64,000 nucleotides of DNA from Nitrospinota bacterium (GTDB lineage Bacteria; Nitrospinota_A; UBA7883; JACRLM01), in assembly GCA_016208975.1 (NCBI GenBank), contig JACQXA010000004.1, positions 1,799,015-1,863,014 of the forward strand, read 5' to 3'. A model generated the notes under the pieces. The model worked only from the letters and a program-made list of their open reading frames with translations. It was not told the DNA's origin and did not search any database. A program made the position numbers and the translations under genes. Below are positions 8,436 to 16,736 of this stretch, one piece after another; position 1 is the first letter of the stretch; each line of letters opens with the position of its first letter.

Positions 8436-9512
8436 TTACGCCAGCGGGTCCTGCTGGTCGTAGATTATCTGGTAGCGGATGGGCCGGGCGGAGGTCTCCG
8501 ACGTTTTGGGTATCAACAGCTGGTTCCTGATCCTCAGCCACGCCACGTCGCTTTTTAAATCCCTCAATTTTCCATCGGCGGGCGGTTTGCTATGCTCGTT
8601 GTGGGCGTACACCACCGCGAAAGCCGCCACGCCGAAATCTTTTGTCTCGTGGATCAAAAAATGTTTGCGGAAATCCGGGTCTCCATTTGGGTGGCGCTCG
8701 ATGTTTTCCATGTCCCGGTTGTCCAGCCGCACCAGGGTGTATTTGGTCACCCCGTTTTCCGAAAGTTTTGTGAACGTCCTGCTCTCCGACGACGACACGA
8801 ACACCGTGCTGTAAAAAGGCGCCTGCCGAAGGAACTGCGCGGCCATCATGGCCGCCGTGCGCCTGCCCGACACGGTGTGGTGGAACGAGTAGAATTCGAA
8901 CAGTTTCTCCACCATGTCCAGCGCGTATTCCTCCCCCTTCTCGTAAAGGTCCTTGGAGATGTAGCGAAGCTCTTTGCCCAGCAGTTCGGCGGCGCTGTCC
9001 AGCATCCAGTCCACCCGCACATGGTAATGGCTCATGGAGAACCTGGTCTTGTGCTTTATGGAGGCGTCGCGCTGGATAAGCAGGGCATAGTCCACCGGCA
9101 GAAGGGCGCGGAGCAGGTCGTAAAACCCGTTGGTCTCGAAATATTTCTGCTTGGTCTGGAACCTGTCGGAAATGTTCAGCCCGGTAAGTTTCAACTCACC
9201 CAGGTTTTCTTTCGTGACCTTGTTGTTGTCGAAGAACCGGATGTTCTTTTTCATCTCCGGCGGCATGGCGTCTTCGGAGAAAATGACGATGAAGCTGTTC
9301 ACAAGCTGGTTCTCCTGCTCCACCACCTTGGAGCGGGGCTTTAGCTCGCGCTTCTCAACGAAGGGGAATTCCGCGCCCGCGTCCAGGAAATTCTGGTAGC
9401 TGTCCACCAGCGCGAAATCCATCAGGTACTGTTCCATGTCGTCGCGCAGGAACTTGTACACGGCGCGGCTTCGCTTTTCTTCCCGGCTAAGCTCGTTTTT
9501 ATGCAACCACAT
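8436..9512 (-). CDS. Conserved-looking protein of unknown function
   Basis: 358 residues, soluble, no signal peptide or membrane segment. Starts MWLHKNELSREEKRSRAVY. I recognise no family. The middle part is rich in aromatic and acidic residues (LYEKGEEYALDMVEKLFEFY), and the C-terminal part has alternating strands (FGVAAFAVVYAHNEHSK). Coding status rests on length and codon bias. It stands alone on the minus strand, convergent with the toxin-antitoxin pair. Function unknown. Confidence 0.75.
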   Translation of the reverse strand: MWLHKNELSREEKRSRAVYKFLRDDMEQYLMDFALVDSYQNFLDAGAEFPFVEKRELKPRSKVVEQENQLVNSFIVIFSEDAMPPEMKKNIRFFDNNKVTKENLGELKLTGLNISDRFQTKQKYFETNGFYDLLRALLPVDYALLIQRDASIKHKTRFSMSHYHVRVDWMLDSAAELLGKELRYISKDLYEKGEEYALDMVEKLFEFYSFHHTVSGRRTAAMMAAQFLRQAPFYSTVFVSSSESRTFTKLSENGVTKYTLVRLDNRDMENIERHPNGDPDFRKHFLIHETKDFGVAAFAVVYAHNEHSKPPADGKLRDLKSDVAWLRIRNQLLIPKTSETSARPIRYQIIYDQQDPLA

Positions 9513-9711
9513 TATTGATTACCTGCCGCTACACCTTTTAGACTGCCAGTAACTTATTGATTTCATAAATTTAACATTATTCCAGAAGCTCTTCAAGGTA
9601 AAGGCTTCCGTTTAAGCGCTCAAACTTGCCCGGACGTCATATCTGCGGCATGGTGTGGGCGCCAAACCACGAACCGGGGACTCCGTGTATAAGCCCATCC
9701 GGCGCGGATAC

Positions 9712-10305
9712 TTAAGGTGAGATCGTCCCACCCGCCAAAGCGGCTAGATGGGGCGATTCAAAGAAGACGAGTATTATCCCCTCCACCAATGGCTCGTCCA
9801 TGGAGAAATGGGCGACAGCCAGCGCAAGAGCCCCATCGCCGAAAAAACCGGCGGCCAGTTCCGCAGGGGTCTCCTCGTGATAGGCCGGAACGGAGAAAAT
9901 GGCCCTCAGCTGAACGGCGTTTGTTATGGAGCCCACCAGGCTGTTTATCATGATGTTCCCCAACTCGCTTAAGGCGCTGGAGCCGGCCTGGCTCAAACCG
10001 TTGGCAAGCGGCGGTTCCCCCGTGAGCGCCACAGCCATGTTGGAGGCGGAACCTGGTGGAAATAGTATGGCCGCGGCCCCGGCTATCTGGCCGTGGAACC
10101 GCATGGTGATGGCGGAAACGGCGCCAGAGCCCGGAAGGCCCATGAGATTGGCGGCTTCCCGGGCCGTGACCACATCCAGCCTGACGGGGGTTAGCCGGGC
10201 CGTTCCTCCGGTCATGGCGTTGAGCGCGGCGATGCCGCTGTTTATGCCGATGCGGACCATCCCGGTGATGGCGCTCTTATGCTCCGGTGTCAGCGTTACG
10301 GTCAT
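9712..10305 (-). CDS. CheC/CheX-like chemotaxis phosphatase domain protein
   Basis: 197 residues. Two helices resemble the CheC phosphatase repeats: MVRIGINSGIAALNAMTGG near residue 17 and ALSELGNIMINSLVGSI near residue 109, the second with the conserved E-x-x-N pair. Strands around LTPVRLDVVT and AVQLRAIFSVP fit the alpha-beta fold. CheC dephosphorylates CheY-P in bacteria such as Bacillus and Thermotoga. In the first repeat the usual Glu is replaced by Arg (MVRIGIN), so perhaps only one active site works. Start is the ATG at 10305, after AAGGGA. It lies downstream of tRNA-Leu and motAB on the same strand, which fits a motility role. Confidence 0.7.
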   Translation of the reverse strand: MTVTLTPEHKSAITGMVRIGINSGIAALNAMTGGTARLTPVRLDVVTAREAANLMGLPGSGAVSAITMRFHGQIAGAAAILFPPGSASNMAVALTGEPPLANGLSQAGSSALSELGNIMINSLVGSITNAVQLRAIFSVPAYHEETPAELAAGFFGDGALALAVAHFSMDEPLVEGIILVFFESPHLAALAGGTISP

Positions 10306-10347
10306 GCCATCCCTTTAAGCATGCGTACACCCCATGAGCTGGTATTT

Positions 10348-10435
10348 TGGTGCCGGAAGCGGGAATCGAACCCGCACAGCGCTAAGCGCCGGGGGATTTT
10401 AAGTCCCCTGCGTCTACCAATTCCGCCATCCCGGC
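10348..10435 (-). tRNA. tRNA-Leu (anticodon TAA)
   Basis: 88 nt on the minus strand with the CCA end encoded. The acceptor arms GCCGGGA and TTCCGGC pair with one G-T. The D arm reads GGCGGAATTGGTAGACGC, the anticodon stem-loop GGGGACTTAAAATCCCC gives anticodon TAA, and a long variable arm (GCGC-TTA-GCGC) and a GGTTCGATTCC T arm mark a class II leucine tRNA. Confidence 0.96.
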
Positions 10436-10498
10436 ACAGGTTGGATTTTATCACGCAAGGGTGGGGGAGTTCACCAGTATGTTAAGTCTAAACGCCGG

Positions 10499-11443
10499 TT
10501 ATTCCTTCAGAAAATCCGGTTTTCCACCCCGGGAAGGCAGTCCCATGTCGCCGATGATCTTGGATCTGTCTATGGGAACTATTTTCTCCGGCTCCGGCGC
10601 AGGTTGCGGAGCGGATGGCGCGGGCTCTGTTGGTATTATGGAGAAACTCTTGGCGCCTTCCGCCTCGGGCTTTGGAGTTTCCGGGATCACCAACAGGCTG
10701 ATCCGGCGGTTTCGCGGGTCGAAAAGGTCGTCCTTTATCAGCGGATCCCTGTCCGACATGCCCACTATCTTCGCAAACCGGCCCGGATCCAGCCCGTTTC
10801 CCTCCAGTTCCCTGCGGGCGGCCGAAGCGCGGTCTGTGGAAAGTTCCCAGTTGGTTATCATCCCGCCCTTGAACGGCGACGAGTCGGTGTGCCCCTCGAT
10901 TATTATCTGGTTGGGGATGTCTTTCAGGTTTTCCGACACCACCTTGAGGATATCCCTGCCTCGGCTTGTTAGCGAGTCCGACCCTAGGTCGAAAATGGGT
11001 TTCCCGGCCATGTCCACGATCTGGATTTTAAGCCCGCTGTCGGTGATCTCCACCAGTATCTGCTCCTTTAGCCCCTTAAGCTTCTCCTTTATTTCCTTCT
11101 CCAGCTTTTCCTTGAGCATCTCCGCGGGGGCCTCGTACATCCCCTTCACCCGGATGTTTTTTTGTGACGTGCCAAGCCCAGTCTCTTTGAGCACACTTTC
11201 GGTGCCCGGCATGAACGACTGGCCGTGCTCGAACACGGAGAAATGCTTGAAGAAGTCCGCCAGCACCACCTTACGGTCTGGAGAGACCATGGAGATGAGC
11301 CACAGCAGAAGAAACAGGGCCATCATGGCGGTGACGAAATCGGCGTAGGCCACCTTCCAGCTTCCGCCGTGGTGGCCTCCGTGGCCCTTCTTTTTCTTCT
11401 TGATGATGAAGATCTTGGGCTTTTCGCCCCCCTTTTCGGCCAT
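10499..11443 (-). CDS. motB: Flagellar motor stator protein MotB
   Basis: 314 residues. N-terminal cytoplasmic Lys/His-rich stretch, then one membrane helix with the proton-carrying Asp: AYADFVTAMMALFLLLWLIS (residues about 33-52). The periplasmic C-terminus is an OmpA-like peptidoglycan-binding domain: IIEGHTDSSPF, NWELSTDRASAARRELEGNG and DRDPLIKDDLFDPRNRRISL. It starts 1 base beyond the motA stop on the minus strand. The final part has a Pro/Glu-rich tail not found in all MotB proteins. The Asp-type helix suggests H+ rather than Na+ coupling, but this cannot be decided from sequence alone. Confidence 0.95.
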   Translation of the reverse strand: MAEKGGEKPKIFIIKKKKKGHGGHHGGSWKVAYADFVTAMMALFLLLWLISMVSPDRKVVLADFFKHFSVFEHGQSFMPGTESVLKETGLGTSQKNIRVKGMYEAPAEMLKEKLEKEIKEKLKGLKEQILVEITDSGLKIQIVDMAGKPIFDLGSDSLTSRGRDILKVVSENLKDIPNQIIIEGHTDSSPFKGGMITNWELSTDRASAARRELEGNGLDPGRFAKIVGMSDRDPLIKDDLFDPRNRRISLLVIPETPKPEAEGAKSFSIIPTEPAPSAPQPAPEPEKIVPIDRSKIIGDMGLPSRGGKPDFLKE

Positions 11444-11444
11444 G

Positions 11445-12302
11445 TTACTTCTTGTGCCTTAGGGCTTCCTCCACCTGGGCGAAAGGCGGCCTGGCGGTGG
11501 TTGGGATGACGCGCCGGCCGAACTCCACCGAAATTTGCGGAGGGGCGCCGCGGATGAAGGCCATAATGGCCACCTTCAACACTGTTATGTATTCAAAATC
11601 CTCCTTGGCCACCATCTCCAGGGCGCGCGCCAGCGGCCCCATAAATCCGTAGGACAGCAAGACGCCAAGGAACGTGCCCACCAGCGCCGAACCAATGGAA
11701 TGGCCCAGCACTTCCGGCGGCTCGCCCATCTTCTGCATGGTGAGCACTATGCCCAGCACCGCCGCCACTATCCCAAGGCCCGGCAGGGCGTCCGCCACGG
11801 TGTTCACGCTGGCCGACGGCGTAAGCGCCTCCTCATGGTGGGCCTCAAGCTCGGTGTCCAGCAGGGCTTCCAGCTCGTGCGATTCTATGGTGGTGGTCAT
11901 GACCGTGCGCAGGGTGTCGGTTACGAAATCCAGGGCGTGGTGGCGCGCAAGGAAACGGGGGTATTTGGAGAATATCTTGCTTTTCGCGGGGCTGTCCACG
12001 TCGGACTCTATGGATATAAGCCCGTCCTTCCTTATCTTGCTGAAGATGTCGTTCAACAGCAGGAGAAGCTCCATGTAGTCGTCCTTGGAATAGGCCGCCT
12101 TGTTGGTTATCACCCTCATGAAAAAATCCAGGACCGCCTTGTGCACCTTTAACGGGTAGCCGATGATAAAGGCCCCCACCGACGCGCCGCCGATGATCAC
12201 AAGCTCCGCCGGTTGCCACAGGACGGAAAGGTTCCCGTGTTCCATCAGGTACCCGCCTATTACCGCCACGGCGACTACGACGGATCCGATTATGGCGAAC
12301 AT
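11445..12302 (-). CDS. motA: Flagellar motor stator protein MotA
   Basis: 285 residues with four membrane segments: residues 1-20, 30-50, about 158-180 and 195-215. The motif DALPGLGIVAAVLGIVLTM holds the conserved proline near the ion channel. The large cytoplasmic loop between helices 2 and 3 carries charged residues that contact FliG. The C-terminus has the ISVEFGRRVIP segment. The ATG at 12302 lies 10 bases past the PilZ gene stop, so the order PilZ-motA-motB forms one operon. Confidence 0.95.
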   Translation of the reverse strand: MFAIIGSVVVAVAVIGGYLMEHGNLSVLWQPAELVIIGGASVGAFIIGYPLKVHKAVLDFFMRVITNKAAYSKDDYMELLLLLNDIFSKIRKDGLISIESDVDSPAKSKIFSKYPRFLARHHALDFVTDTLRTVMTTTIESHELEALLDTELEAHHEEALTPSASVNTVADALPGLGIVAAVLGIVLTMQKMGEPPEVLGHSIGSALVGTFLGVLLSYGFMGPLARALEMVAKEDFEYITVLKVAIMAFIRGAPPQISVEFGRRVIPTTARPPFAQVEEALRHKK

Positions 12303-12312
12303 TTTTTAACCT

Positions 12313-12828
12313 CTAATACCCTTCTTCATGTTTTTCGCGGAGGATGTCCCGCTCGCGCCGGAAAACAAAGTCCACTATCTTGTCACGCACGGTTTCGTCC
12401 ATGGAGATGAACTCCACGCCTACACGGTTACCGCTCTCCAATTTCTCCACCGACTCGACTTTCCCGTAAATGTATAAGGCCAAAGGCGACACCGATGGCA
12501 GGACAAGCTTGATCTCCAGCGTGTCTCCCGGCTGGTATTCGGTCCTGGTGATAAAAGATATCCCCCCGCCGCTGATGAGCACATGCCGCATGGGCAACGA
12601 GGAAAATCCTTCCCGCTGTAGGGTGAGGATGTGCAAAATGGCGTCCAGTTTGGAGTTTATCAGCGTCATCCATTCCGACAGCGCCTCGTTTTCCACCACA
12701 GGCGGCTCCGCAAACTCCGCCACCACAGCGTCTTCGACAGTGCGTGAGGTGAGGTTTTCCAAAACGTCTGGCGGCACGGCCTTGGCCGACAGGGGTATGT
12801 GCGCCTCCACGTGTGAAAATTGTCTCAT
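12313..12828 (-). CDS. PilZ-domain protein, co-transcribed with motAB
   Basis: 171 residues from the ATG at 12828, preceded by GAGAGAG; a longer frame upstream exists but has poor coding character. Residues about 70-165 form a PilZ-like c-di-GMP-binding barrel: MRHVLISGGGISF, YQPGDTLEIKLVLP, YIYGKVESVE, NRVGVEFISMDE. The usual RxxxR switch motif before the barrel is not clear; the LPMRHVLISGGGISF segment corresponds to the D/NxSxxG strand. The preceding helix INSKLDAILHIL is shared by many PilZ proteins of delta-type lineages. The position directly before motA suggests a YcgR-like brake or a regulator of the stator; this is inference. Confidence 0.8.
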   Translation of the reverse strand: MRQFSHVEAHIPLSAKAVPPDVLENLTSRTVEDAVVAEFAEPPVVENEALSEWMTLINSKLDAILHILTLQREGFSSLPMRHVLISGGGISFITRTEYQPGDTLEIKLVLPSVSPLALYIYGKVESVEKLESGNRVGVEFISMDETVRDKIVDFVFRRERDILREKHEEGY

Positions 12829-13057
12829 TTCAAACTCTCTCAACCAATGAAAGTGTCCAAATTTTGGCGCTATAAACTGAACGCCGCCAGTAAAAATACA
12901 ATGCAATACGGATGCCGGATGGGCGATGGTCGCTTTAAACACTTCCCGCCGGGGGCAGGAAACGCCATTGCCGGTATTATGGGCCTGACAGCGGACGGCG
13001 CCTATCGCCGGCGGTGGCGCGGACGAGTTGGCCGGAGACAATATTTTGACGGCGGAT

Positions 13058-13927
13058 TTACTCGACGGCAAAAACCTCCGCGTCCGAGGTGGACTGTTTG
13101 AGCGTCACCAGCCTCTCCTGCGCGGAAGCGTGGTTTAATGACCCTCCTGGCGACATAAGCCCCAGTATCTCGAACACCAGGTTCGCCCCTTCCTGCGAAT
13201 ATCCTGTTTCGCGCAACGCTTCGGCGGCGAAAAGGTCGGCCCTGGTCTCCTCATCTTCCAACGGGGCATATTCACCCAATGGGGTTTGTTGTCGCGCCAG
13301 TTGCGAATGGCCCAGCTCGTGATAAGTGACGAAGGCAAGCGCGGAGGCGAAAAGGGCGCCAGCCTCGCCGGTCATGGTTTCATTTTGTGTGGAGTCAATC
13401 GGGGAATTGTAAATCCCGGCTTCGGCGTCCATTGCTATTTTCAATAGCGCCCCGTCATAGGCCGCGCCGGAGCCATACAAAACCTTGGCCGTGGCCGCGT
13501 CGTTTAATAAGGAAAGCAAACCCTCATGGAGCACAACAAGGGAATCATACGAATACGCGGCCACTTTGGAGCCTGCGCACACCCGCACCGCAACGCCGTT
13601 TTCCGGCGCGTCCGGATGCCCCACGGGAACCGGCCAGGGCGCCCCGTCGGCTACCAGGCCGTTGAACCGCGCCACCACGTCGTCCAAAACCATTCCGGCC
13701 TGGCCCGTGGCGGCGGCGCAACCGGGGTCGGCCAGCAGGGCCTGTTCTTCTTCCATGGCCCTGGCGTTTGGATTTGCTGTATAGGGCTGATCAACGCTGG
13801 ATTGGGCCTCGTTTGCGCCAGCCAAAGCGTTTCCAGCGGAGCCCGGCGCCGAGCCGCAGGCGGAGAGCATTAGCATGCCCGCAAAGGTTAATATCCCGGA
13901 AACCGCCCTGAACCTGTTTCTTCTCAT
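13058..13927 (-). CDS. Lipoprotein with HELGH zinc-protease motif
   Basis: 289 residues from the ATG at 13927. The N-terminus MRRNRFRAVSGILTFAGMLM followed by LSAC is a lipoprotein signal with lipobox LSAC, so the mature protein is anchored by a lipid at Cys. The motif TYHELGHSQLA with a downstream ETRADLFAAE is the HExxH...E arrangement of gluzincin-type metallopeptidases, suggesting a zinc protease or relative in the envelope. The rest has no recognised domain. A decayed copy of the 151-bp repeat sits just upstream of the start. Substrate unknown. Confidence 0.8.
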   Translation of the reverse strand: MRRNRFRAVSGILTFAGMLMLSACGSAPGSAGNALAGANEAQSSVDQPYTANPNARAMEEEQALLADPGCAAATGQAGMVLDDVVARFNGLVADGAPWPVPVGHPDAPENGVAVRVCAGSKVAAYSYDSLVVLHEGLLSLLNDAATAKVLYGSGAAYDGALLKIAMDAEAGIYNSPIDSTQNETMTGEAGALFASALAFVTYHELGHSQLARQQTPLGEYAPLEDEETRADLFAAEALRETGYSQEGANLVFEILGLMSPGGSLNHASAQERLVTLKQSTSDAEVFAVE

Positions 13928-13982
13928 AACGTTTAATGATAACAGGGAAAAGCCAAATCCGGCAAACCGGGGTTGATGGAGA

Positions 13983-14131
13983 GTGGCGGCCCAGTTTGAA
14001 AGCACAGGAGAGATTCTTCGTTTCCGCTCAGGATGACGACATAAAAGCCGTTTAAAGTTGTCATACTGAACGAAGCGCAAGCGAAGTGGAGGACCTGTTT
14101 GTTAATTGGGATTCAAGCTGAAACACTATCC
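13983..14131 (-). repeat. Decayed, inverted copy of the 151-bp MITE-like repeat
   Basis: About 149 bp aligning along its length with the reverse complement of the three intact copies (24067, 26355, 51735). Recognisable blocks are CCAGTTTGAAAGCACAGG, GAGATTCTTCG, CTCAGGATGACGACATAAAA, and GATTCAAGCTGAAACACTAT at the far end. Its terminal repeats have several mismatches and I see no clear target-site duplication, so it is an old insertion. It fills most of the 226-bp gap between the lipoprotein gene and hisI. Confidence 0.8.
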
Positions 14132-14153
14132 TGGCGGGCGGATGGCGACGCCT

Positions 14154-14552
14154 CTACTCGATTATCTCCAGCCGCCCGGTGTCCATATTCAAACGGCGGT
14201 AGAAACATGAATGGCGGGCCTGGCCGGTCCTTTGGCTTTTGGTGTGGCATGCCCCGCCGCCCTGCGGCTCCACAAGATATATGATTGCGTCCTGGTCACA
14301 ATCCACATATATCTCCATCGTCTTCAGGTAATCGCCGGAGGTCTCCCCCTTCTTCCATAACGCGTTGCGGGATGTGGAATAGAAAGTGGCCATGCGGGAG
14401 CGCACCGTTTCCTCCACAGCTTCCCGGTTTGCGTAGCCTAGCATGAGGACCTGTCCGTTGCGGGCGTCCTGCGCGATGGCGGGGATGAGCCCGCCCCGTT
14501 TTTCAAACTCCAGCGACAGGGTTTCCCCCTCCTCCAGCTCGTTAAAACTCAT
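14154..14552 (-). CDS. hisI: Phosphoribosyl-AMP cyclohydrolase HisI
   Basis: 132 residues, the usual length for the stand-alone cyclohydrolase. Opens the adenine ring of PR-AMP in histidine synthesis. Motifs: MLGYANREAVEETV, ATFYSTSRNALWKKGETSG, the metal-binding DCDQDA, then ACHT and SCF, giving the three zinc Cys. The start is the ATG at 14552, which overlaps the stop of the upstream coiled-coil gene as ATGA. No hisE domain follows, so PR-ATP pyrophosphohydrolase must lie elsewhere. It is not in a his operon here. Confidence 0.93.
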   Translation of the reverse strand: MSFNELEEGETLSLEFEKRGGLIPAIAQDARNGQVLMLGYANREAVEETVRSRMATFYSTSRNALWKKGETSGDYLKTMEIYVDCDQDAIIYLVEPQGGGACHTKSQRTGQARHSCFYRRLNMDTGRLEIIE

Positions 14553-14971
14553 CGCTTCGAGCCCATTCCCCGCACCTCGCGCCAGGTGAAAGTGGATTCC
14601 ACGGTTTCCAGCCTCTTCTCCGCCTTGTCCAGCCATTGCCGCTGGGCCGAAAGCCTGGCCTCTGTCTGGGCAATCTGGCTGGCGGTTTCCCGGGCCATGC
14701 GCGTTTTCGACGCTATCCTGCCAAGGATGGCCGTCTCATCCAATCGGAGTTTTTTTGTGCGCTCCCCGGTGGCCGAAGCCATTTTCTCCCGCATGATGGA
14801 AAGTTTTTTTGCGGCCAGCTTTTCGGATAGCGAAAGCCCCTTCAGGTTTTCCCTAAGCTTGGCGAGGCTCTGCTCCATTTTCAGGTTGGTCTCGGTGAAC
14901 TTCACTTTCAGCTCGTAAAGCTCTTCCGCCGTCAACCCCTCCGGATCAGGAAACTTCACCGCCCCAGCCAT
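14549..14971 (-). CDS. Coiled-coil protein of unknown function
   Basis: 140 residues, almost entirely helical, with heptad-like Leu/Lys/Glu patterns (LKMEQSLAKLRENLKGLSLS and ASQIAQTEARLSAQRQWLDK). No signal peptide or membrane segment. It overlaps hisI by the ATGA at its stop and follows the hemerythrin gene by 4 bases, so the three minus-strand genes probably share a transcript. No family recognised. Confidence 0.7.
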   Translation of the reverse strand: MAGAVKFPDPEGLTAEELYELKVKFTETNLKMEQSLAKLRENLKGLSLSEKLAAKKLSIMREKMASATGERTKKLRLDETAILGRIASKTRMARETASQIAQTEARLSAQRQWLDKAEKRLETVESTFTWREVRGMGSKR

Positions 14972-14975
14972 TGTC

Positions 14976-15413
14976 CTACCGTATGCCCTTGGAGTTTAGA
15001 AACATCCCGTAATCCTTGTCGGCGATACGGATGTGCTCCATCAGCCAGTCCGTAAGCACCGCTATGATCTCGATAAGCATTTTCCTGCCTGTCTCCCGGC
15101 CCACATGGAACCTCACGTGATACTCCCGCACAGCGGCCACAAGCTTGTCGTGGGCCTCTTTGTGTTTAAGATAGCCGGGATAGCCGCTTTTGGAAAGCTC
15201 CACCTCCTCTTCAAGGAAATGGTTCAGGGTGTAATCGGTGAGCTTGTTGAGCACTTTGCCCACCACTTCCTTCTCGCTTTTATCCCTCATGGCGTCGTAC
15301 AGCTCGTTGAGATATTCGAACAGCACCTTGTGTTGGTCGTCGAACCTGGATACGCCAACGCTGAAACTTTCGTCCCAAGCAAGCTTCTGCCTCATTTTGA
15401 CGGCGGCGGTCAT
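14976..15413 (-). CDS. Bacteriohemerythrin
   Basis: 145 residues. A four-helix bundle with a di-iron site that binds O2. Ligand motifs are in order: FSVGVSRFDDQHKVLFEYLN (first His and Asp region), LNHFLEEEVELSKSGYPGY (His and Glu), KHKEAHDKL (His, His) and MEHIRIADKDYG (His and Asp). The length matches single-domain bacteriohemerythrins, used for oxygen storage or sensing in motile microaerophiles. It lies upstream of the coiled-coil protein and hisI. Confidence 0.93.
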   Translation of the reverse strand: MTAAVKMRQKLAWDESFSVGVSRFDDQHKVLFEYLNELYDAMRDKSEKEVVGKVLNKLTDYTLNHFLEEEVELSKSGYPGYLKHKEAHDKLVAAVREYHVRFHVGRETGRKMLIEIIAVLTDWLMEHIRIADKDYGMFLNSKGIR

Positions 15414-15561
15414 TCAGTAACATTCCCCCAGGTAGAGTGGATAAGCCACATGCAATATATAAAAGGCGTCACGGGGAGAGGGCCCCAGCGCCAGGGTTAC
15501 ACTGCTTTTTACAGCCGGTCCGGCGCACCCCGTATTGGCTGGAGTTACGCGCCGGAAAGCT

Positions 15562-16251
15562 TTACATCAAGGCGTTGAGGGCGGACGTGAAAAGCGCAAG
15601 CCCGTCCTGGCCGCCCAGCGGGTTTTCCATCACCCGTTCAGGATGGGGCATCATTCCGGCCACGTTCCGTTTTTCCGAAAGCACCCCGGCGATGTTCCGG
15701 GCCGCCCCGTTGGGGTTGGACTCCCTGGTAACGTTCCCGCTGGCGTCGCAATACCTGAAAAGCACCCGGTCTTCATCATCCAGGGCTTTCAAGGTGTCTT
15801 CCCCGGCTATGTAGCATCCCTCCATATGGGCTATCGGCAGGCGCAGGACATCACCCCTGGCGCTACCGGATGTGAGGAACGAATTGGAAGTCTCCACCCG
15901 CAGGTTCACGGTTTCGCAAATGAATTTCAGCGTGTCGTTCCTTACCAGCGCGCCAGGCAAAAGCCGCGCCTCGGTTAATATCTGGAACCCGTTGCATATA
16001 CCCATAACGTATCCGCCCCGGGAGGCGAAATCGTCCAGCGCCGCCATCACCGGCGAGAACCTGGCTATGGCCCCAGGCCTAAGATAGTCGCCGTAGGAAA
16101 AGCCACCGGGCACTATAACAAGGCCGTAACCCTTAAGGGAGCGCTCCTGGTGCCATATGAAATCAGCCTCGCGCCCCATTACGTGTTTTACGGCGTGGTA
16201 ACAGTCGTGATCGCAATTGGAGCCGGGAAAAACAAGGACGGCCGTTTTCAT
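15562..16251 (-). CDS. purQ: Phosphoribosylformylglycinamidine synthase subunit PurQ
   Basis: 229 residues. Glutaminase subunit that supplies ammonia to PurL in step 4 of purine synthesis. The class I amidotransferase triad is visible: Cys in GICNGFQILTEA, and His and Glu in MMPHPERVMENPLGG. The N-terminus AVLVFPGSNCDHDCYHAV and VPGGFSYGDYLRPGAIA are characteristic. It is the last gene of the run purB-purC-purS-cNMP-purQ on the minus strand. purL is not in the window. Confidence 0.95.
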   Translation of the reverse strand: MKTAVLVFPGSNCDHDCYHAVKHVMGREADFIWHQERSLKGYGLVIVPGGFSYGDYLRPGAIARFSPVMAALDDFASRGGYVMGICNGFQILTEARLLPGALVRNDTLKFICETVNLRVETSNSFLTSGSARGDVLRLPIAHMEGCYIAGEDTLKALDDEDRVLFRYCDASGNVTRESNPNGAARNIAGVLSEKRNVAGMMPHPERVMENPLGGQDGLALFTSALNALM

Positions 16252-16261
16252 CCAGCGGGCC

Positions 16262-16726
16262 TCACCTGAACACGTCGGCGAACCGGCCTGAAGTGAACCG
16301 GAGCCGCTTGGAGAGCGATTTTGCTATGTTGCGTAATATCTTTATGCCTATCTGCGGGGAAGTTTGCAGAAGTTTCTCGAAGTTCTCCCGGGTGAGTATG
16401 AGAAGCTCGGCGTCGTCCAAAGCCATGGCCGTGGCCGACCTTGGCGAATCCTCCACAAGGCTCATCTCCCCCACCGAAGCGCCCTTGCCGAACCGGGCCA
16501 GCACAGCCTGCCGCCCGTCCATGGACTCTTTTCTGATCTCTATCTTCCCGTTGACGATGTAATACAGCGAGTCGCCCACAGTGCCTTCCCTGCATAGCAC
16601 AGTTCCAGCGGGAGCCCGGCGCAGGAAAATGCTCTTGCTGAGCATCTCAAGCTCATCCGGCTCAAGCTGGTCAAACTCCGGCACCTCGCACATGAGGGCT
16701 TTTATCTGTTCGCTCTGGTTATCCAT
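16262..16726 (-). CDS. Cyclic-nucleotide-binding-domain protein inside the pur operon
   Basis: 154 residues, a stand-alone cNMP-binding domain of the CRP/PKA type. The phosphate-binding cassette reads GEMSLVEDSPRSATAMA, with the conserved Glu and Arg; strands APAGTVLCREGTVGDSLYYI and NGKIEIRKE precede it. There is no helix-turn-helix: the C-terminus ends in a basic helix (ILRNIAKSLSKRLRFTSGRF). It sits between purS and purQ with gaps of 10 bases on each side, so it is co-transcribed with purine synthesis genes. A regulatory role is possible but not shown. Confidence 0.88.
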   Translation of the reverse strand: MDNQSEQIKALMCEVPEFDQLEPDELEMLSKSIFLRRAPAGTVLCREGTVGDSLYYIVNGKIEIRKESMDGRQAVLARFGKGASVGEMSLVEDSPRSATAMALDDAELLILTRENFEKLLQTSPQIGIKILRNIAKSLSKRLRFTSGRFADVFR

Positions 16727-16736
16727 CGAAACAAAT

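Noticed and set aside
10499-11443. Sodium-type stator (PomB)
   Set aside because: The helix around the ion-binding Asp does not decide between H+ and Na+; the neutral name motB is used.
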